Source: Pelagerythrobacter aerophilus
GTDB lineage: Bacteria > Pseudomonadota > Alphaproteobacteria > Sphingomonadales > Sphingomonadaceae
Reading direction: 5' to 3'
Assembly (NCBI RefSeq): GCF_003581645.1
Contig: NZ_QXFK01000015.1
Location: 159,825 to 223,824, forward strand
DNA: 64,000 bases
The notes under the pieces were generated by a model that was not told the origin of the DNA, ran no database searches, and worked only from the letters and a program-made list of their open reading frames with translations. Positions within the stretch are counted from its first letter, which is position 1, and each line of letters opens with the position of its first letter. Shown one piece after another: positions 51,885 to 60,424 of this stretch. A program made the translations under genes and the position numbers.

Positions 51885-53944
51885 GCGCCAACGACAAAAT
51901 CATTCCCGCGGTTTCCTTCAATACCGCCCGGACAGGTGCATCGGCCAAGTCCGACGAGCTGGGCATGCGCCCGATGCAGGCGCAGGCCTATGAGAAGCGC
52001 GGCGAGCAATATCTACTGATCAAGTCCCCGCCCGCCTCGGGCAAGTCACGCGCGCTGATGTTCATCGCCCTCGACAAGCTGGCGAACCAGAACGTCCAGC
52101 AGGCCATCATCTGCGTGCCCGAGCGCTCAATCGGCGCGAGCTTCGGCAGCGAGCCATTGAGCAGGTTCGGATTCTTCACTGACTGGACCGTCGCTCCCCA
52201 ATGGAACCTGTGCAACACGCCGGGCGCGGATGATCCGAAGGTCGCCAAGTCGAAGGTCAAGGCGGTCGGTGAATTCCTTGCGAGCAACGAGAAGGTGCTG
52301 GTCTGCACCCACGCGACGTTCCGCTTCGCCTTCGACGAGCTTGGACCGGAAGCCTTCGATGATCGCCTCGTCGCGATCGACGAGTTCCACCATGTCTCCG
52401 CCGATGCCGGCAACCGACTTGGCGCTCAGCTTGCGCAGCTGATCGGCCGCGGCAAGGCGCACGTGGTCGCGATGACCGGAAGCTATTTCCGAGGCGATGC
52501 CATTCCGGTGCTCGCCCCCGAGGACGAGGCCAAGTTCGAGACGGTCACCTACACCTACTACCAACAGCTCAACGGCTACGAGTATTTGAAGACGCTCGAT
52601 ATCGGCTACAGCTTTTACACTGGTCCCTACACCGAGAAAATCTCGGCACTGCTTGATCCGACGGTGAAGACCATCGTCCACATTCCCTCGGTCAACTCGC
52701 GCGAGAGTCTGAAGGACAAGCATCGCGAGGCCGAAGACATCATGAACCACCTCGGCGATTGGCAGGGCATCGATCCGGAGACAGGCTTCCACCTTATCAG
52801 AACTGCTGCGGGGAATGTGATCAAGGTCGCTGACCTCGTCGACGACGATGCCGCCAAGCGCGACCGGGTCGCCGCAGCCCTGAAATCGCCCAATGCGCGC
52901 GAGGACCGCGACTTCGTCGACATCATCATCGCGCTTGGAATGGCCAAGGAAGGCTTTGACTGGATCTGGTGCGAACACGCATTGACCGTTGGCTATCGCT
53001 CCAGCCTTACCGAAATCATCCAGATCATCGGTCGCGCCACACGCGATGCACCCGGCAAGACCCGCGCGCGCTTCACCAATCTGATCGCCGAACCTGCGGC
53101 GGACGACCCGCTCGTGGTCGACGCGATCAACGACTATTTGAAGGCGATCGCCGCCAGCCTGCTGATGGAGCAGGTGCTTGCACCGCGGTTCGATTTCACG
53201 CCCAAGGATGCCGGACCAAAGCCGGGGTTCGATTATGGTCCCGGCGGGTACAAGGAAGGTGAAACGAATTTCGGGGTCAACGACCACGGCCAGATGCATT
53301 TCGAGATCAAGGGCCTCAAACTGCCGAAAAGCGTCGAGGCAACGCGCATCTGCCGCGAAGACCTCAATGAGGTCATCGCCACCTTCGTCCAAGACAAGTC
53401 GGTGGTGGAGCGCGGCGTGTTCGATCCCGACGTCGTTCCTGAAGAGCTTACTCAGCTCAAGATGGGCAAGATCATCCGGGAGAAATATCCGGAACTGAGC
53501 GATCATGATCAGGAAGCGATCCGCCAGCAGGCCATCGCCGCGATGACGCTGACACAGCAGGCGAAGGTCGCGCTGACCACCGATGCGAATGGAGAACTCA
53601 AGCCGACCACCGCCTTTATCGACGGCGTGCGGAAATTCGCACTTAGCGTTACGGACCTCGACATCGACCTCATCGACCGAGTCAATCCTTTCAGCGCGAC
53701 CTATGCCGTGCTCGCCAAGGCGATGGACGCAAAGACGCTGTTGCAAGTGCAAGCGGTCATCAACGCGAAGAAGGAGAAGCTGACCTACGACGAAGCCCGC
53801 GCGCTTGCCGAACGAGCGCTCGACTTTAAGCGCGAGCGCGGTCGCCTTCCGTCTTTGACGTCGCAGGACGCGTGGGAGCGCAAGATGGCCGAAGGTGTCG
53901 CCTTCCTCCAGCGCCATGCGACCAAAGAGGCGGGCAATGGCTGA
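51881..53944 (+). CDS. SF2 (DEAD/DEAH-like) helicase of the defence cluster
   Basis: A 687-residue helicase. Q-like region MRPMQAQAYEKRGEQYLLIK and motif I SPPASGKSRALMF lie near 30-55, motif II LVAIDEFHHVSADAG near 165, motif III VVAMTGSYFRG near 195, and motif VI IQIIGRATRDAPGK near 380. The last 270 residues are helical and specific to this family. It resembles helicases of restriction systems more than RNA helicases. It is coupled to YafQ by a 4-base overlap and to the nuclease by an 8-base overlap. Likely role: ATP-driven DNA translocation for the GIY-YIG nuclease. Start at ATG 51881. Confidence 0.88.
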   Translation: MSANDKIIPAVSFNTARTGASAKSDELGMRPMQAQAYEKRGEQYLLIKSPPASGKSRALMFIALDKLANQNVQQAIICVPERSIGASFGSEPLSRFGFFTDWTVAPQWNLCNTPGADDPKVAKSKVKAVGEFLASNEKVLVCTHATFRFAFDELGPEAFDDRLVAIDEFHHVSADAGNRLGAQLAQLIGRGKAHVVAMTGSYFRGDAIPVLAPEDEAKFETVTYTYYQQLNGYEYLKTLDIGYSFYTGPYTEKISALLDPTVKTIVHIPSVNSRESLKDKHREAEDIMNHLGDWQGIDPETGFHLIRTAAGNVIKVADLVDDDAAKRDRVAAALKSPNAREDRDFVDIIIALGMAKEGFDWIWCEHALTVGYRSSLTEIIQIIGRATRDAPGKTRARFTNLIAEPAADDPLVVDAINDYLKAIAASLLMEQVLAPRFDFTPKDAGPKPGFDYGPGGYKEGETNFGVNDHGQMHFEIKGLKLPKSVEATRICREDLNEVIATFVQDKSVVERGVFDPDVVPEELTQLKMGKIIREKYPELSDHDQEAIRQQAIAAMTLTQQAKVALTTDANGELKPTTAFIDGVRKFALSVTDLDIDLIDRVNPFSATYAVLAKAMDAKTLLQVQAVINAKKEKLTYDEARALAERALDFKRERGRLPSLTSQDAWERKMAEGVAFLQRHATKEAGNG

Positions 53945-55136
53945 GCTGAGCGATCTCGAACTGCTGGCCGAGCTTGGCGTCGATACCGCGCCTGAGCCGG
54001 TGCGTACGCTCACACCCCTCCAGGAGCGGATCATTGCCGGCTTCGAGGACATCCAGCGTTTCGTGAAGGAAAACGGCCGCCTGCCGCAACACGGCGAGGA
54101 TCGCGACATCTTCGAACGGCTCTATGCGGTGCGCCTTGAAAGGCTGCGCGCGCTTCCGGAAGCGCGCGAACTCCTGGCCAACCTAGACTCTGAGGGGATT
54201 CTGGACGCGGCCGAACCAGTGGGGAGAGTTTCGAGCGAACTCGACGATAGCGCGCTTCTGGCCGAGCTCGGCATCGAGCAAGACGCCGATGACGACATCA
54301 CCAAGCTGCGTCACGTAAGCTCGCGTGCGGAAAAGCGCGCGGCCGAAGAGATCGCCAACCGTGAAAAATGCGAAGATTTCGAGGAATTCAGGCCATTGTT
54401 CGAGGGCATTGAGGCCGACCTCAAGGGGGGGCTCCGCCAAACCAAACCGCTCGGAAACTCAGAGGTCACACTGGCGGAGATTCAGCCTGGAAACTTTTTT
54501 ATCGTCGGCGGGCAGCTGGCTTACGTCGCTGCGTCGACAGACGCATTCACAACACAGTACGAGCGCGCCGATCGGCGGGTTCGGATCATCTACGACAATG
54601 CGACCGAGGCAACCGTGCTCTCCCGCTCGTTCCAGAAATCGCTCTACCGGGATGAGTCTGCCCGGCGCGTGAGCGAGCAAAGCGCGGGTCCGCTCTTTGG
54701 GGACACGGCTGAGCCAGACGATCTGGAGAGCGGCACGATCTATGTCCTGCGCAGCAAGTCTTCGCATCCTTACATCGACGAGCACCGCGAGCTGATTCAT
54801 AAGATCGGAGTGACTGGTCAGCCCGTTGCCAGTCGCATCGCAAATGCACGAAACGATCCGACCTTCCTCCTCGCGGATGTCGAAATCGTCGACCAATACC
54901 GGCTCTACAACATCAATCGGACCAAGCTGGAAAGGCTGATCCACCGGGCGCTCGGTCCTGCTCGTCTCGACCTCTCCGCCGGAGACAGGTTCGGCAAGAC
55001 TGTTCAACCACGCGAGTGGTTTTTTGCGCCACTCTCGATAATCAGCGAACTGATCTCCCGGATCAGCGATGGGACTATCACGCAGTACGTCTATGATCCT
55101 GTAAGGGCGGAGTTCGTCGCCCAGGATGATGCCTGA
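53937..55136 (+). CDS. GIY-YIG nuclease (T5orf172/MUG113-like) of the defence cluster
   Basis: A 399-residue protein. The N-terminal 200 residues are helical and acidic, with a repeated LxxLELLAELGVDT / DSALLAELGIEQDA pattern that suggests a protein-binding duplicate. The C-terminal nuclease has IYVLRSKS (GIY equivalent, about 268), HKIGVTGQ (YIG equivalent, about 290), ASRIANAR with the catalytic Arg, the metal-binding Glu in KLERLIHRAL (about 331), and QPREWFFAP. It overlaps the helicase end by 8 bases. It could be the cutting subunit for the methyltransferase-helicase set. Confidence 0.88.
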   Translation: MAELSDLELLAELGVDTAPEPVRTLTPLQERIIAGFEDIQRFVKENGRLPQHGEDRDIFERLYAVRLERLRALPEARELLANLDSEGILDAAEPVGRVSSELDDSALLAELGIEQDADDDITKLRHVSSRAEKRAAEEIANREKCEDFEEFRPLFEGIEADLKGGLRQTKPLGNSEVTLAEIQPGNFFIVGGQLAYVAASTDAFTTQYERADRRVRIIYDNATEATVLSRSFQKSLYRDESARRVSEQSAGPLFGDTAEPDDLESGTIYVLRSKSSHPYIDEHRELIHKIGVTGQPVASRIANARNDPTFLLADVEIVDQYRLYNINRTKLERLIHRALGPARLDLSAGDRFGKTVQPREWFFAPLSIISELISRISDGTITQYVYDPVRAEFVAQDDA

Positions 55137-55173
55137 CGGGCGAAACGTCCGAACTGGGTGAAAGTAGGGTCGT

Positions 55174-55195
55174 GGCCGGGCCCGTGGTCCCGGCC
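55174..55195 (+). terminator. Hairpin between the GIY-YIG and MNT-HEPN genes
   Basis: GGCCGGG (55174-55180) pairs with CCCGGCC (55189-55195) around an 8-base loop. There is no U-run. A shorter dyad CAATG/CATTG lies at about 55222-55236 just before the MNT-HEPN ribosome site and could be an operator. Confidence 0.35.
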
Positions 55196-55254
55196 CATTC
55201 GGGTGCCCTGATAGCGCTTGCCAATGGTCAGGCATTGCTTGAAGGTTCCTAGCA

Positions 55255-56175
55255 ATGCGCACCGACCTCGATCATTTGCCTAGCGCCAAGCAGCGCGAGC
55301 TTGAGCGTGTCGTCGAAATCATCTTCGATGAGTTCGGTCAGGCGACGGAGAATGCGACCGGGCGCCGAAAGGGTGCGCGTATCCTGAAGATCATCCTGTT
55401 CGGCAGCCATGCGCGCGGCGATTGGGTCGATGCGCCGCTTTCGGCAAACCAGTATAAGTCCGACTACGACATCCTCATCATCGTCAGCCAGAAGGAGCTA
55501 ACCGACCGCGCCACCTATTGGGCGAAGGCAGAAGAACGACTGATCCGAGCTTATACGATCGAGAAGGCGCTCCGCACTCCGGTCAATTTTATCGTCCATT
55601 CGCTGCACGAGGTGAACGACGGCCTCGCGCATGGCCGCGTCTTCTTCATGGAAGTCGCCAAGGATGGGATCGCGCTCTATGAGGCCGATGAGCGCGAATT
55701 GGCGACGCCAAAGCCCAAGACACCGGAGCAGGCGCTGGTGGCAGCGCGGGAATACTTCGAGGACGGCATGGCAGGAGCGATGTCCCGTCAAAAGCTGGCA
55801 AGATACGCCCTGGCGGAAGGTTTGCTGAAAGATGCTGCGTTTGATTTCCATCAGACGACAGAGCGGCTTTACTCCTGCCTTCTGCTAACTCTAAAATATT
55901 ACGCGCCCTACAACCATAACATCGCCTTCCTTCGATCGCTTGCCGAAGGCTTGGATCGGCGGCTGTATGGCATCTGGCCCGAGACCAATCGTCGCGAGCG
56001 CGCGATGTTCCAGAAGCTGAAGGAGGCCTACACCAAGGCCCGATACTCCAAGCACTACAAGATCGGCGAAGAAGAGCTGGAATGGCTGGGCGAGCGCGTC
56101 GAGGAATTGGGGCGCGTCGTCCATCAGGTCTGTTCGGAGCGCATCGCCGAATTGGAAGCCGCCGCGCAGAAATAG
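55255..56175 (+). CDS. Fused MNT nucleotidyltransferase-HEPN protein
   Basis: A 306-residue two-domain protein. The N-terminal nucleotidyltransferase has LFGSHARGDWVDAPLS (GSxxxGD motif, about 49) and SDYDILIIVS (DxD, about 71). The C-terminal HEPN domain includes FHQTTERLYSCLLLTLKYYA and a KARYSKHYKIGEEELEWL end with Arg and His three residues apart (about 263). In MNT/HEPN pairs HEPN is a ribonuclease toxin and MNT an antitoxin that AMPylates it; here both sit on one chain. It stands 118 bases after the nuclease gene, with GAAGG before the ATG at 55255. It may be an abortive-infection module. Confidence 0.85.
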   Translation: MRTDLDHLPSAKQRELERVVEIIFDEFGQATENATGRRKGARILKIILFGSHARGDWVDAPLSANQYKSDYDILIIVSQKELTDRATYWAKAEERLIRAYTIEKALRTPVNFIVHSLHEVNDGLAHGRVFFMEVAKDGIALYEADERELATPKPKTPEQALVAAREYFEDGMAGAMSRQKLARYALAEGLLKDAAFDFHQTTERLYSCLLLTLKYYAPYNHNIAFLRSLAEGLDRRLYGIWPETNRRERAMFQKLKEAYTKARYSKHYKIGEEELEWLGERVEELGRVVHQVCSERIAELEAAAQK

Positions 56176-56393
56176 CCGCCGCGCGTCCGGCAACTTGCCG
56201 GGACTCCGCGATTCTGGCATATTCGCTGCCACGGGATGGAACGACTGGCGGCCATCTCTAGGATAACCTTGCCAGGCATCATGTAGGTCCGGCCACCACG
56301 GTCGGGCAGTTGTTGTAAGCCGAAATCCGGCACAGCGGACACCGCTTGCACATCCGCGCACGAATGCGTGGACCGCCAGTGTGCGAGTTCGAC

Positions 56394-56882
56394 ATGACAC
56401 CCCCATTCGACGTGTATGCGCGCGAAGTCGTGATGGCGCGCGTCGGCCATCTCATTCGCCGCAAGCAGCACGAGATCGAACGGATCACGCGCATTCTGCG
56501 GAGTTGTTTCGATCCAACGCAGGTCCAGTCGCCCCAGCCCGGCCGGATCAAGCAAATCGTCCTGATCGGCCCCTACGCGCGGCGATCATGGTACGAGGAC
56601 CGGCGCACGATCGGCTTCTCCGATTACGAACTCTGGGTCATCGTCAATCACCCGCTCTTCAAAGAGGAGAGCTGCTGGGATCGCGCCCGTTGGATCATAC
56701 ACCGCGAACTCGGCGACCGCTGCGCAGTCGATCTTGAAATCTATTCCAAGGCCGACATTCGCATCGCCAGGGCCGAGCGCGACACCTTCATTCTCGATCG
56801 GATCGAAGCGGGCATCACCCTCTATCGCGCCTCGCGCGACGCGCCTTTGAATGCACGCGAGCGCCGGGGAGCCCGGCCATGA
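56394..56882 (+). CDS. Divergent nucleotidyltransferase-domain protein
   Basis: A 162-residue protein. It has a nucleotidyltransferase-like core with LIGPYARRSWYEDRRT in the GSxxxGD position and FSDYELWVIVN in the DxD position, so both motifs are altered: Ser to Pro, and the second Asp to Glu-Leu. The rest (DRCAVDLEIYSKADIRIARA) keeps the fold. It is probably not a normal nucleotidyltransferase. It overlaps the ECF sigma gene by 4 bases (ATGA), implying co-regulation. Start uncertain: ATG 56364 or TTG 56346 would lengthen it. The 218 bases before it hold no supported gene. Confidence 0.65.
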   Translation: MTPPFDVYAREVVMARVGHLIRRKQHEIERITRILRSCFDPTQVQSPQPGRIKQIVLIGPYARRSWYEDRRTIGFSDYELWVIVNHPLFKEESCWDRARWIIHRELGDRCAVDLEIYSKADIRIARAERDTFILDRIEAGITLYRASRDAPLNARERRGARP

Positions 56883-57388
56883 CAGCTCCCCATCCAACCG
56901 CCGCGTTCGAGGTATTCTATCGGGCAGAGCACGGGCGCCTCCTCCGCTATTTCAGAAAGCAGGTTGGCCGCGACGAAGCCCCCGATCTGGTGCAGGAAAC
57001 CTTCACGCGGCTGCTGCGCAGCGGGGTTTTCGACCGGGTTGAGAATCCGACGGCCTATCTGATGCGGTCGGCTCGCAACCTGCTGATCGAGCGCGCGCGC
57101 CGGAAGATGCGGGAGCAGTGTATCGCCCTCCCCTACGACGACGAACGCGACGCCCCGGTGCATGCCGAACAGGCATGGCGGATCGAAGAGGCAGATGTGC
57201 GGCGGATCTATCGGCGGACGCTCAGGGCCATGCCGCGCAGGACTCGCCGCATCTTCCTCATGCACCGCCTGAAAGGCATGACTTATCGGGAAATCGCCGA
57301 GCAGATCGGCATCAGCGACAAAGGTGTTCAACATCACATGATGCGCGCATTGGCCCGGTGCCGCAGGGCAGCTTCCTCGCAATGGTGA
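56879..57388 (+). CDS. ECF-type sigma factor (FecI-like) in the island
   Basis: A 169-residue sigma factor: FEVFYRAEHGRLLRYFRKQV, then DEAPDLVQETFTRLLRSGVF (region 2), NPTAYLMRSARNLLIERARR, and region 4 RIFLMHRLKGMTYREIAEQI with GISDKGVQHHMMRALARC. FecI-like factors normally sit with FecR and a TonB receptor; neither is nearby. Its start overlaps the stop of the nucleotidyltransferase-like gene. It may direct expression of island genes. Confidence 0.88.
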   Translation: MTAPHPTAAFEVFYRAEHGRLLRYFRKQVGRDEAPDLVQETFTRLLRSGVFDRVENPTAYLMRSARNLLIERARRKMREQCIALPYDDERDAPVHAEQAWRIEEADVRRIYRRTLRAMPRRTRRIFLMHRLKGMTYREIAEQIGISDKGVQHHMMRALARCRRAASSQW

Positions 57389-57658
57389 CGGTGCTTTTGC
57401 ACAGAGGATAGGCCGGCCGCTGGTTGGGCGGTCGCTCCCTTCATTTCTGAGCAGCCGCAAGCGTCACGGCCTCGTTCGTGGATTCACTGGCTTGGCCAGA
57501 TCGGGCGTCAATTGCGGGCGCTTCCGCGACTATCGTCTTGTGCAGCTTCCCCTGCCGGGCAGCCTGGCGGCTGGCATGACCCCGCGACCTATTCGCCGCG
57601 CCTTGTTCTCCACACCGGCCGCAACGCTTGCGGCTCAGCCTCGAGAAGGAGAACTGAC

Positions 57659-57874
57659 ATGACCACCGAAACCAACAGCCCCGCTTTCATGCTCTACCGC
57701 GTCACCGGCAACGGCAGCGATGCGAACTGGACCAAGATCGGCGCGGCCTGGCCGAACAAGGACGGCAAGGGCTTCAACCTCCTCTGCGACGCCGTTCCGC
57801 TGCAAGGCCGCATCGTGATGCGGGCTTATACGCCGAAGCGGGAAGCCAAGGTCGAGGACGCCGGGGGCCAATAG
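57659..57874 (+). CDS. Small hypothetical island protein
   Basis: A 71-residue protein: FMLYRVTGNGSDANWTKIGA, then AWPNKDGKGFNLLCDAVPLQ and GRIVMRAYTPK. This alternation of Tyr/Trp strands and Asn-Lys-Asp-Gly turns looks like a small beta sheet, similar to other short conserved proteins of integrative elements. Function unknown. GAGAAGGAGAA precedes the ATG at 57659. The 270 bases before it contain nothing I can support. Confidence 0.6.
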   Translation: MTTETNSPAFMLYRVTGNGSDANWTKIGAAWPNKDGKGFNLLCDAVPLQGRIVMRAYTPKREAKVEDAGGQ

Positions 57875-57978
57875 CCCCCGGCGCCAGCCGTTGTATCGCG
57901 ATTGTCCAAGTTCGCGGCTTTCGTGAATTTTTGCCTACGGAATATCATGCTCTCTTGGCGCTGCGGGGATTAGCCGCC

Positions 57979-58007
57979 ATATTCGCCGCACACGGTGCGG
58001 CGAATAT
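57979..58007. repeat. Perfect 13-base inverted repeat (ATATTCGCCGCAC / GTGCGGCGAATAT)
   Basis: Arms at 57979-57991 and 57995-58007 with a 3-base loop, 40 bases from the stop of the DUF262 gene and about 105 bases from the preceding small gene. It may terminate both strands or be a protein-binding palindrome. It is one of the most perfect dyads in the window. Confidence 0.55.
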
Positions 58008-58047
58008 TCTTGCCCCTGGTGCTGCCCGATTCCTGAAACGAGACCTG

Positions 58048-59952
58048 TCAGGCGGCCGCGACCAACGCGGCTTCCGCCCCATCCTCGCTTTCCTCCGCAT
58101 CCTCGCCCTCTTCCGGCACGTTGCCGCTATAGGCGGCCTTGCCCATCGCCCGTTCGATCAGACCAAGCAGCCGCTTTTGCCGATCTTCCATGAAGGCTTC
58201 GAACTCGTCGGCACGCAGGAGAGCGGGGTCGATCAGGTGAGATTGCAGATAGCTGTCCAGCTTTTCGCTGGCGATTGGCGGCGTGGAGCTGTTTCCGCTT
58301 TCCAGCTTCGCCAGATACTCGCTTGGCGCGACACCGCCGATGATCCGGTTGGTGCGATACGATAGCGGAGTCTTGTTGATGATGGAATCATACACGGCCG
58401 GCTTGATGCCTCGCGTCTTGCACCAGTCCTGTGGGAAGATGTGGTGAATGTCCACGTTCTCCCCGAAGAATACGGTGTGGTCGAACTCCTGGCCTGACCG
58501 GAAATCCTGCGCACCCTCCTTCATCAGCAGGGCGTTCATACCCTTATAGGCCGCTGAAAGCCGCATTCGCATGGTCTTCAGGCGATCGGAGCGGAAAATT
58601 GTTTCGCTAACCGTCGCGGGCTCCGGACCGCCGCTCAGCCAACGCGGCACTTCGATGAAATCCTTGGCGATGCGCGTTTCGACCGCGGAGCCGTACAGCT
58701 CGCCGAACACACCGTTCCAGTACCATTGAACCAGCCTTGCCCGATTGGCTTCATGCTCCCACGCATCGCCGATGTCGGCGAGGATCGCCGCCAATGGCAC
58801 GATCTGCGACTGATAGGGCAGATCGAATATCCGGTAGATATGGAGCATGTGCAGGAACTTCGCGGCCTGGACGAAGCCGCGCTCCACCTGCGCTTCATAC
58901 TTCTTGTAGGCATCGAGCGGCAGATCGAGCAGAGCTTGCCGGTTGCCCGACACTGCGGGCAATTCCTTGCCTTCTTTGCCCGCCTGTTCGGCGGCACGCC
59001 GCCGATCACGGGTGAAGAAGAGGGAAATGGCCTGCAGGAAATCTGTATTGCCGACACCGGCCAGAATGCCGGCATCGGAATCCGCTGGGCGCAGGGTATC
59101 GACAAAACGCTGGCGGCGGCCTTTGATGCCTTCATCGCCATACCAGTCCTTGCGCAGTTCGTGACCGGACGCCGCATACATCGCCGTGACCAGCTCGAAG
59201 GCGTCGAGCGGCTTGCCGCCCGTATTCACCTTCTCAAACACGACGCAGACGGCTTCCTTCGATGTCGAGCGGTCGAGCGCAATCACTGGGACACGGTATT
59301 TGGAGAAGTTCTTGAGCACCTCCTCCTTGAAGGTGCGGAATTGCTCGCGCACCTCCTTATGCTCGTCGCCCGACCAGTGATCGTTGAAGCCGTCCTGCCA
59401 CGTATCCCAGTTGAACACCTGGGTGACCGGAAACATCAGCGCCGCATATTCTTTGGTCGGCGTTGACAGATCGAGCGTGACTTCCCGCCCGAAAGCCGTG
59501 CGCTCCATGCGGTCCTCGGGTACGCCGACCACCGCTTCTTCGCGGTCCACCGTCGGGTCAATCGCTTTGGCGATGTCGATGTAGAACCAGCGCTTCACCC
59601 GCTTCTTCTTCGGGGTGACGGTCTCCACGACTTTGCCGCGCAGTGTGACCTGATAGAGCGACGTCATGCGTTGCTGACCGTCGAGCAGCAGAGATTGTGG
59701 CGCCGTTTGACGGGCCTCGGCCGGTGCGCCCTCGACGGGGCGCGGCTTGAAATTGACCGGGCCGCCAGTGTCCAGTGACATGAGCGCGCCGACAGGGAAA
59801 GCGCGCGAGACCGAGGCAATCAGGCTCTTGATTCGATCCTCGTCCCAGACCCAGCTCCGCTGAAAATCCGGCAACTGAATTTCGCCCTTGTGGCATTTCT
59901 TAAGCAGTTCGTCCAAGTCGATGGGATTGGTCTGGAACGTCGATCCGGCCAT
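58048..59952 (-). CDS. DUF262/HNH restriction-type protein (GmrSD-like)
   Basis: A 634-residue protein. The N-terminal DUF262 domain, related to ParB/GmrS, has IQLPDFQRSWVWDEDRIKSL and the nucleotide-binding signature LLLDGQQRMTSLYQ (about 90). The C-terminal region has an HNH-like VDIHHIFPQDWCKTRG (about 500) with NKTPLSYRTNRIIGG after it. This matches GmrSD-type type IV restriction proteins or related anti-phage proteins, which act on modified phage DNA. The tail is acidic. It stands alone, convergent with the small gene, and no partner methylase is required. Confidence 0.88.
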   Translation of the reverse strand: MAGSTFQTNPIDLDELLKKCHKGEIQLPDFQRSWVWDEDRIKSLIASVSRAFPVGALMSLDTGGPVNFKPRPVEGAPAEARQTAPQSLLLDGQQRMTSLYQVTLRGKVVETVTPKKKRVKRWFYIDIAKAIDPTVDREEAVVGVPEDRMERTAFGREVTLDLSTPTKEYAALMFPVTQVFNWDTWQDGFNDHWSGDEHKEVREQFRTFKEEVLKNFSKYRVPVIALDRSTSKEAVCVVFEKVNTGGKPLDAFELVTAMYAASGHELRKDWYGDEGIKGRRQRFVDTLRPADSDAGILAGVGNTDFLQAISLFFTRDRRRAAEQAGKEGKELPAVSGNRQALLDLPLDAYKKYEAQVERGFVQAAKFLHMLHIYRIFDLPYQSQIVPLAAILADIGDAWEHEANRARLVQWYWNGVFGELYGSAVETRIAKDFIEVPRWLSGGPEPATVSETIFRSDRLKTMRMRLSAAYKGMNALLMKEGAQDFRSGQEFDHTVFFGENVDIHHIFPQDWCKTRGIKPAVYDSIINKTPLSYRTNRIIGGVAPSEYLAKLESGNSSTPPIASEKLDSYLQSHLIDPALLRADEFEAFMEDRQKRLLGLIERAMGKAAYSGNVPEEGEDAEESEDGAEAALVAAA

Positions 59953-60424
59953 CTGATTTGTTTCCCCCTGTGTTGCTTTGCCCGTTTGCCTCCTCGCCGG
60001 GGCAGGAATCGGGTCTCTCAGAACCAGCTTAGTATCGCCTATACTTTACCTACGCCCAATTTGTTACTTTGGCGTCTCCTTCGGATCGGGCTCTATCGCT
60101 GCCGCGACGGAACCCGCCGCGCGGTCCCCGCGCAAACCGGAGGGGTGGTTTCCGCCCATGCGGGTTGCCATCCCTGACGCGGAATAGGGCGGCTTCGTCC
60201 GCCCTGCGTTGAGCGCCGCCAGCGTCGCGCATTCTCCAGTTCGAGGAAAAAAGAGGCTCTGCCTCTCTCTCCCTGCAAGGTGCCGCTTTGGGGCCGAGGC
60301 TCGCTGCGCTGCGCCCGCACCACCCCCGGCACCGGACCTTGCCCCCTCTCTCTCCGCCCCTCGCCGGGTCGGCAGGGGTCATGCGCGGCATGACCCGCTT
60401 GCCGCGGATCGGAAGGAGGCGAAC
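59953..60424. other. 472-base non-coding region before ardC
   Basis: No supported gene. It contains the divergent upstream regions of the DUF262 gene (minus) and ardC (plus). AT-rich patches such as GCCTATACTTTACC near 60035 could be promoter elements. The rest is GC-rich with no obvious repeats. A frame entering from 60209 joins ArdC but lacks family similarity. Confidence 0.4.

Noticed and set aside
55255..57388. Reading the MNT-HEPN, nucleotidyltransferase-like and sigma genes as one operon with the restriction-like cluster
   Set aside because: A 118-base gap with a hairpin and a 218-base gap separate them, so only proximity links them; kept as separate observations.
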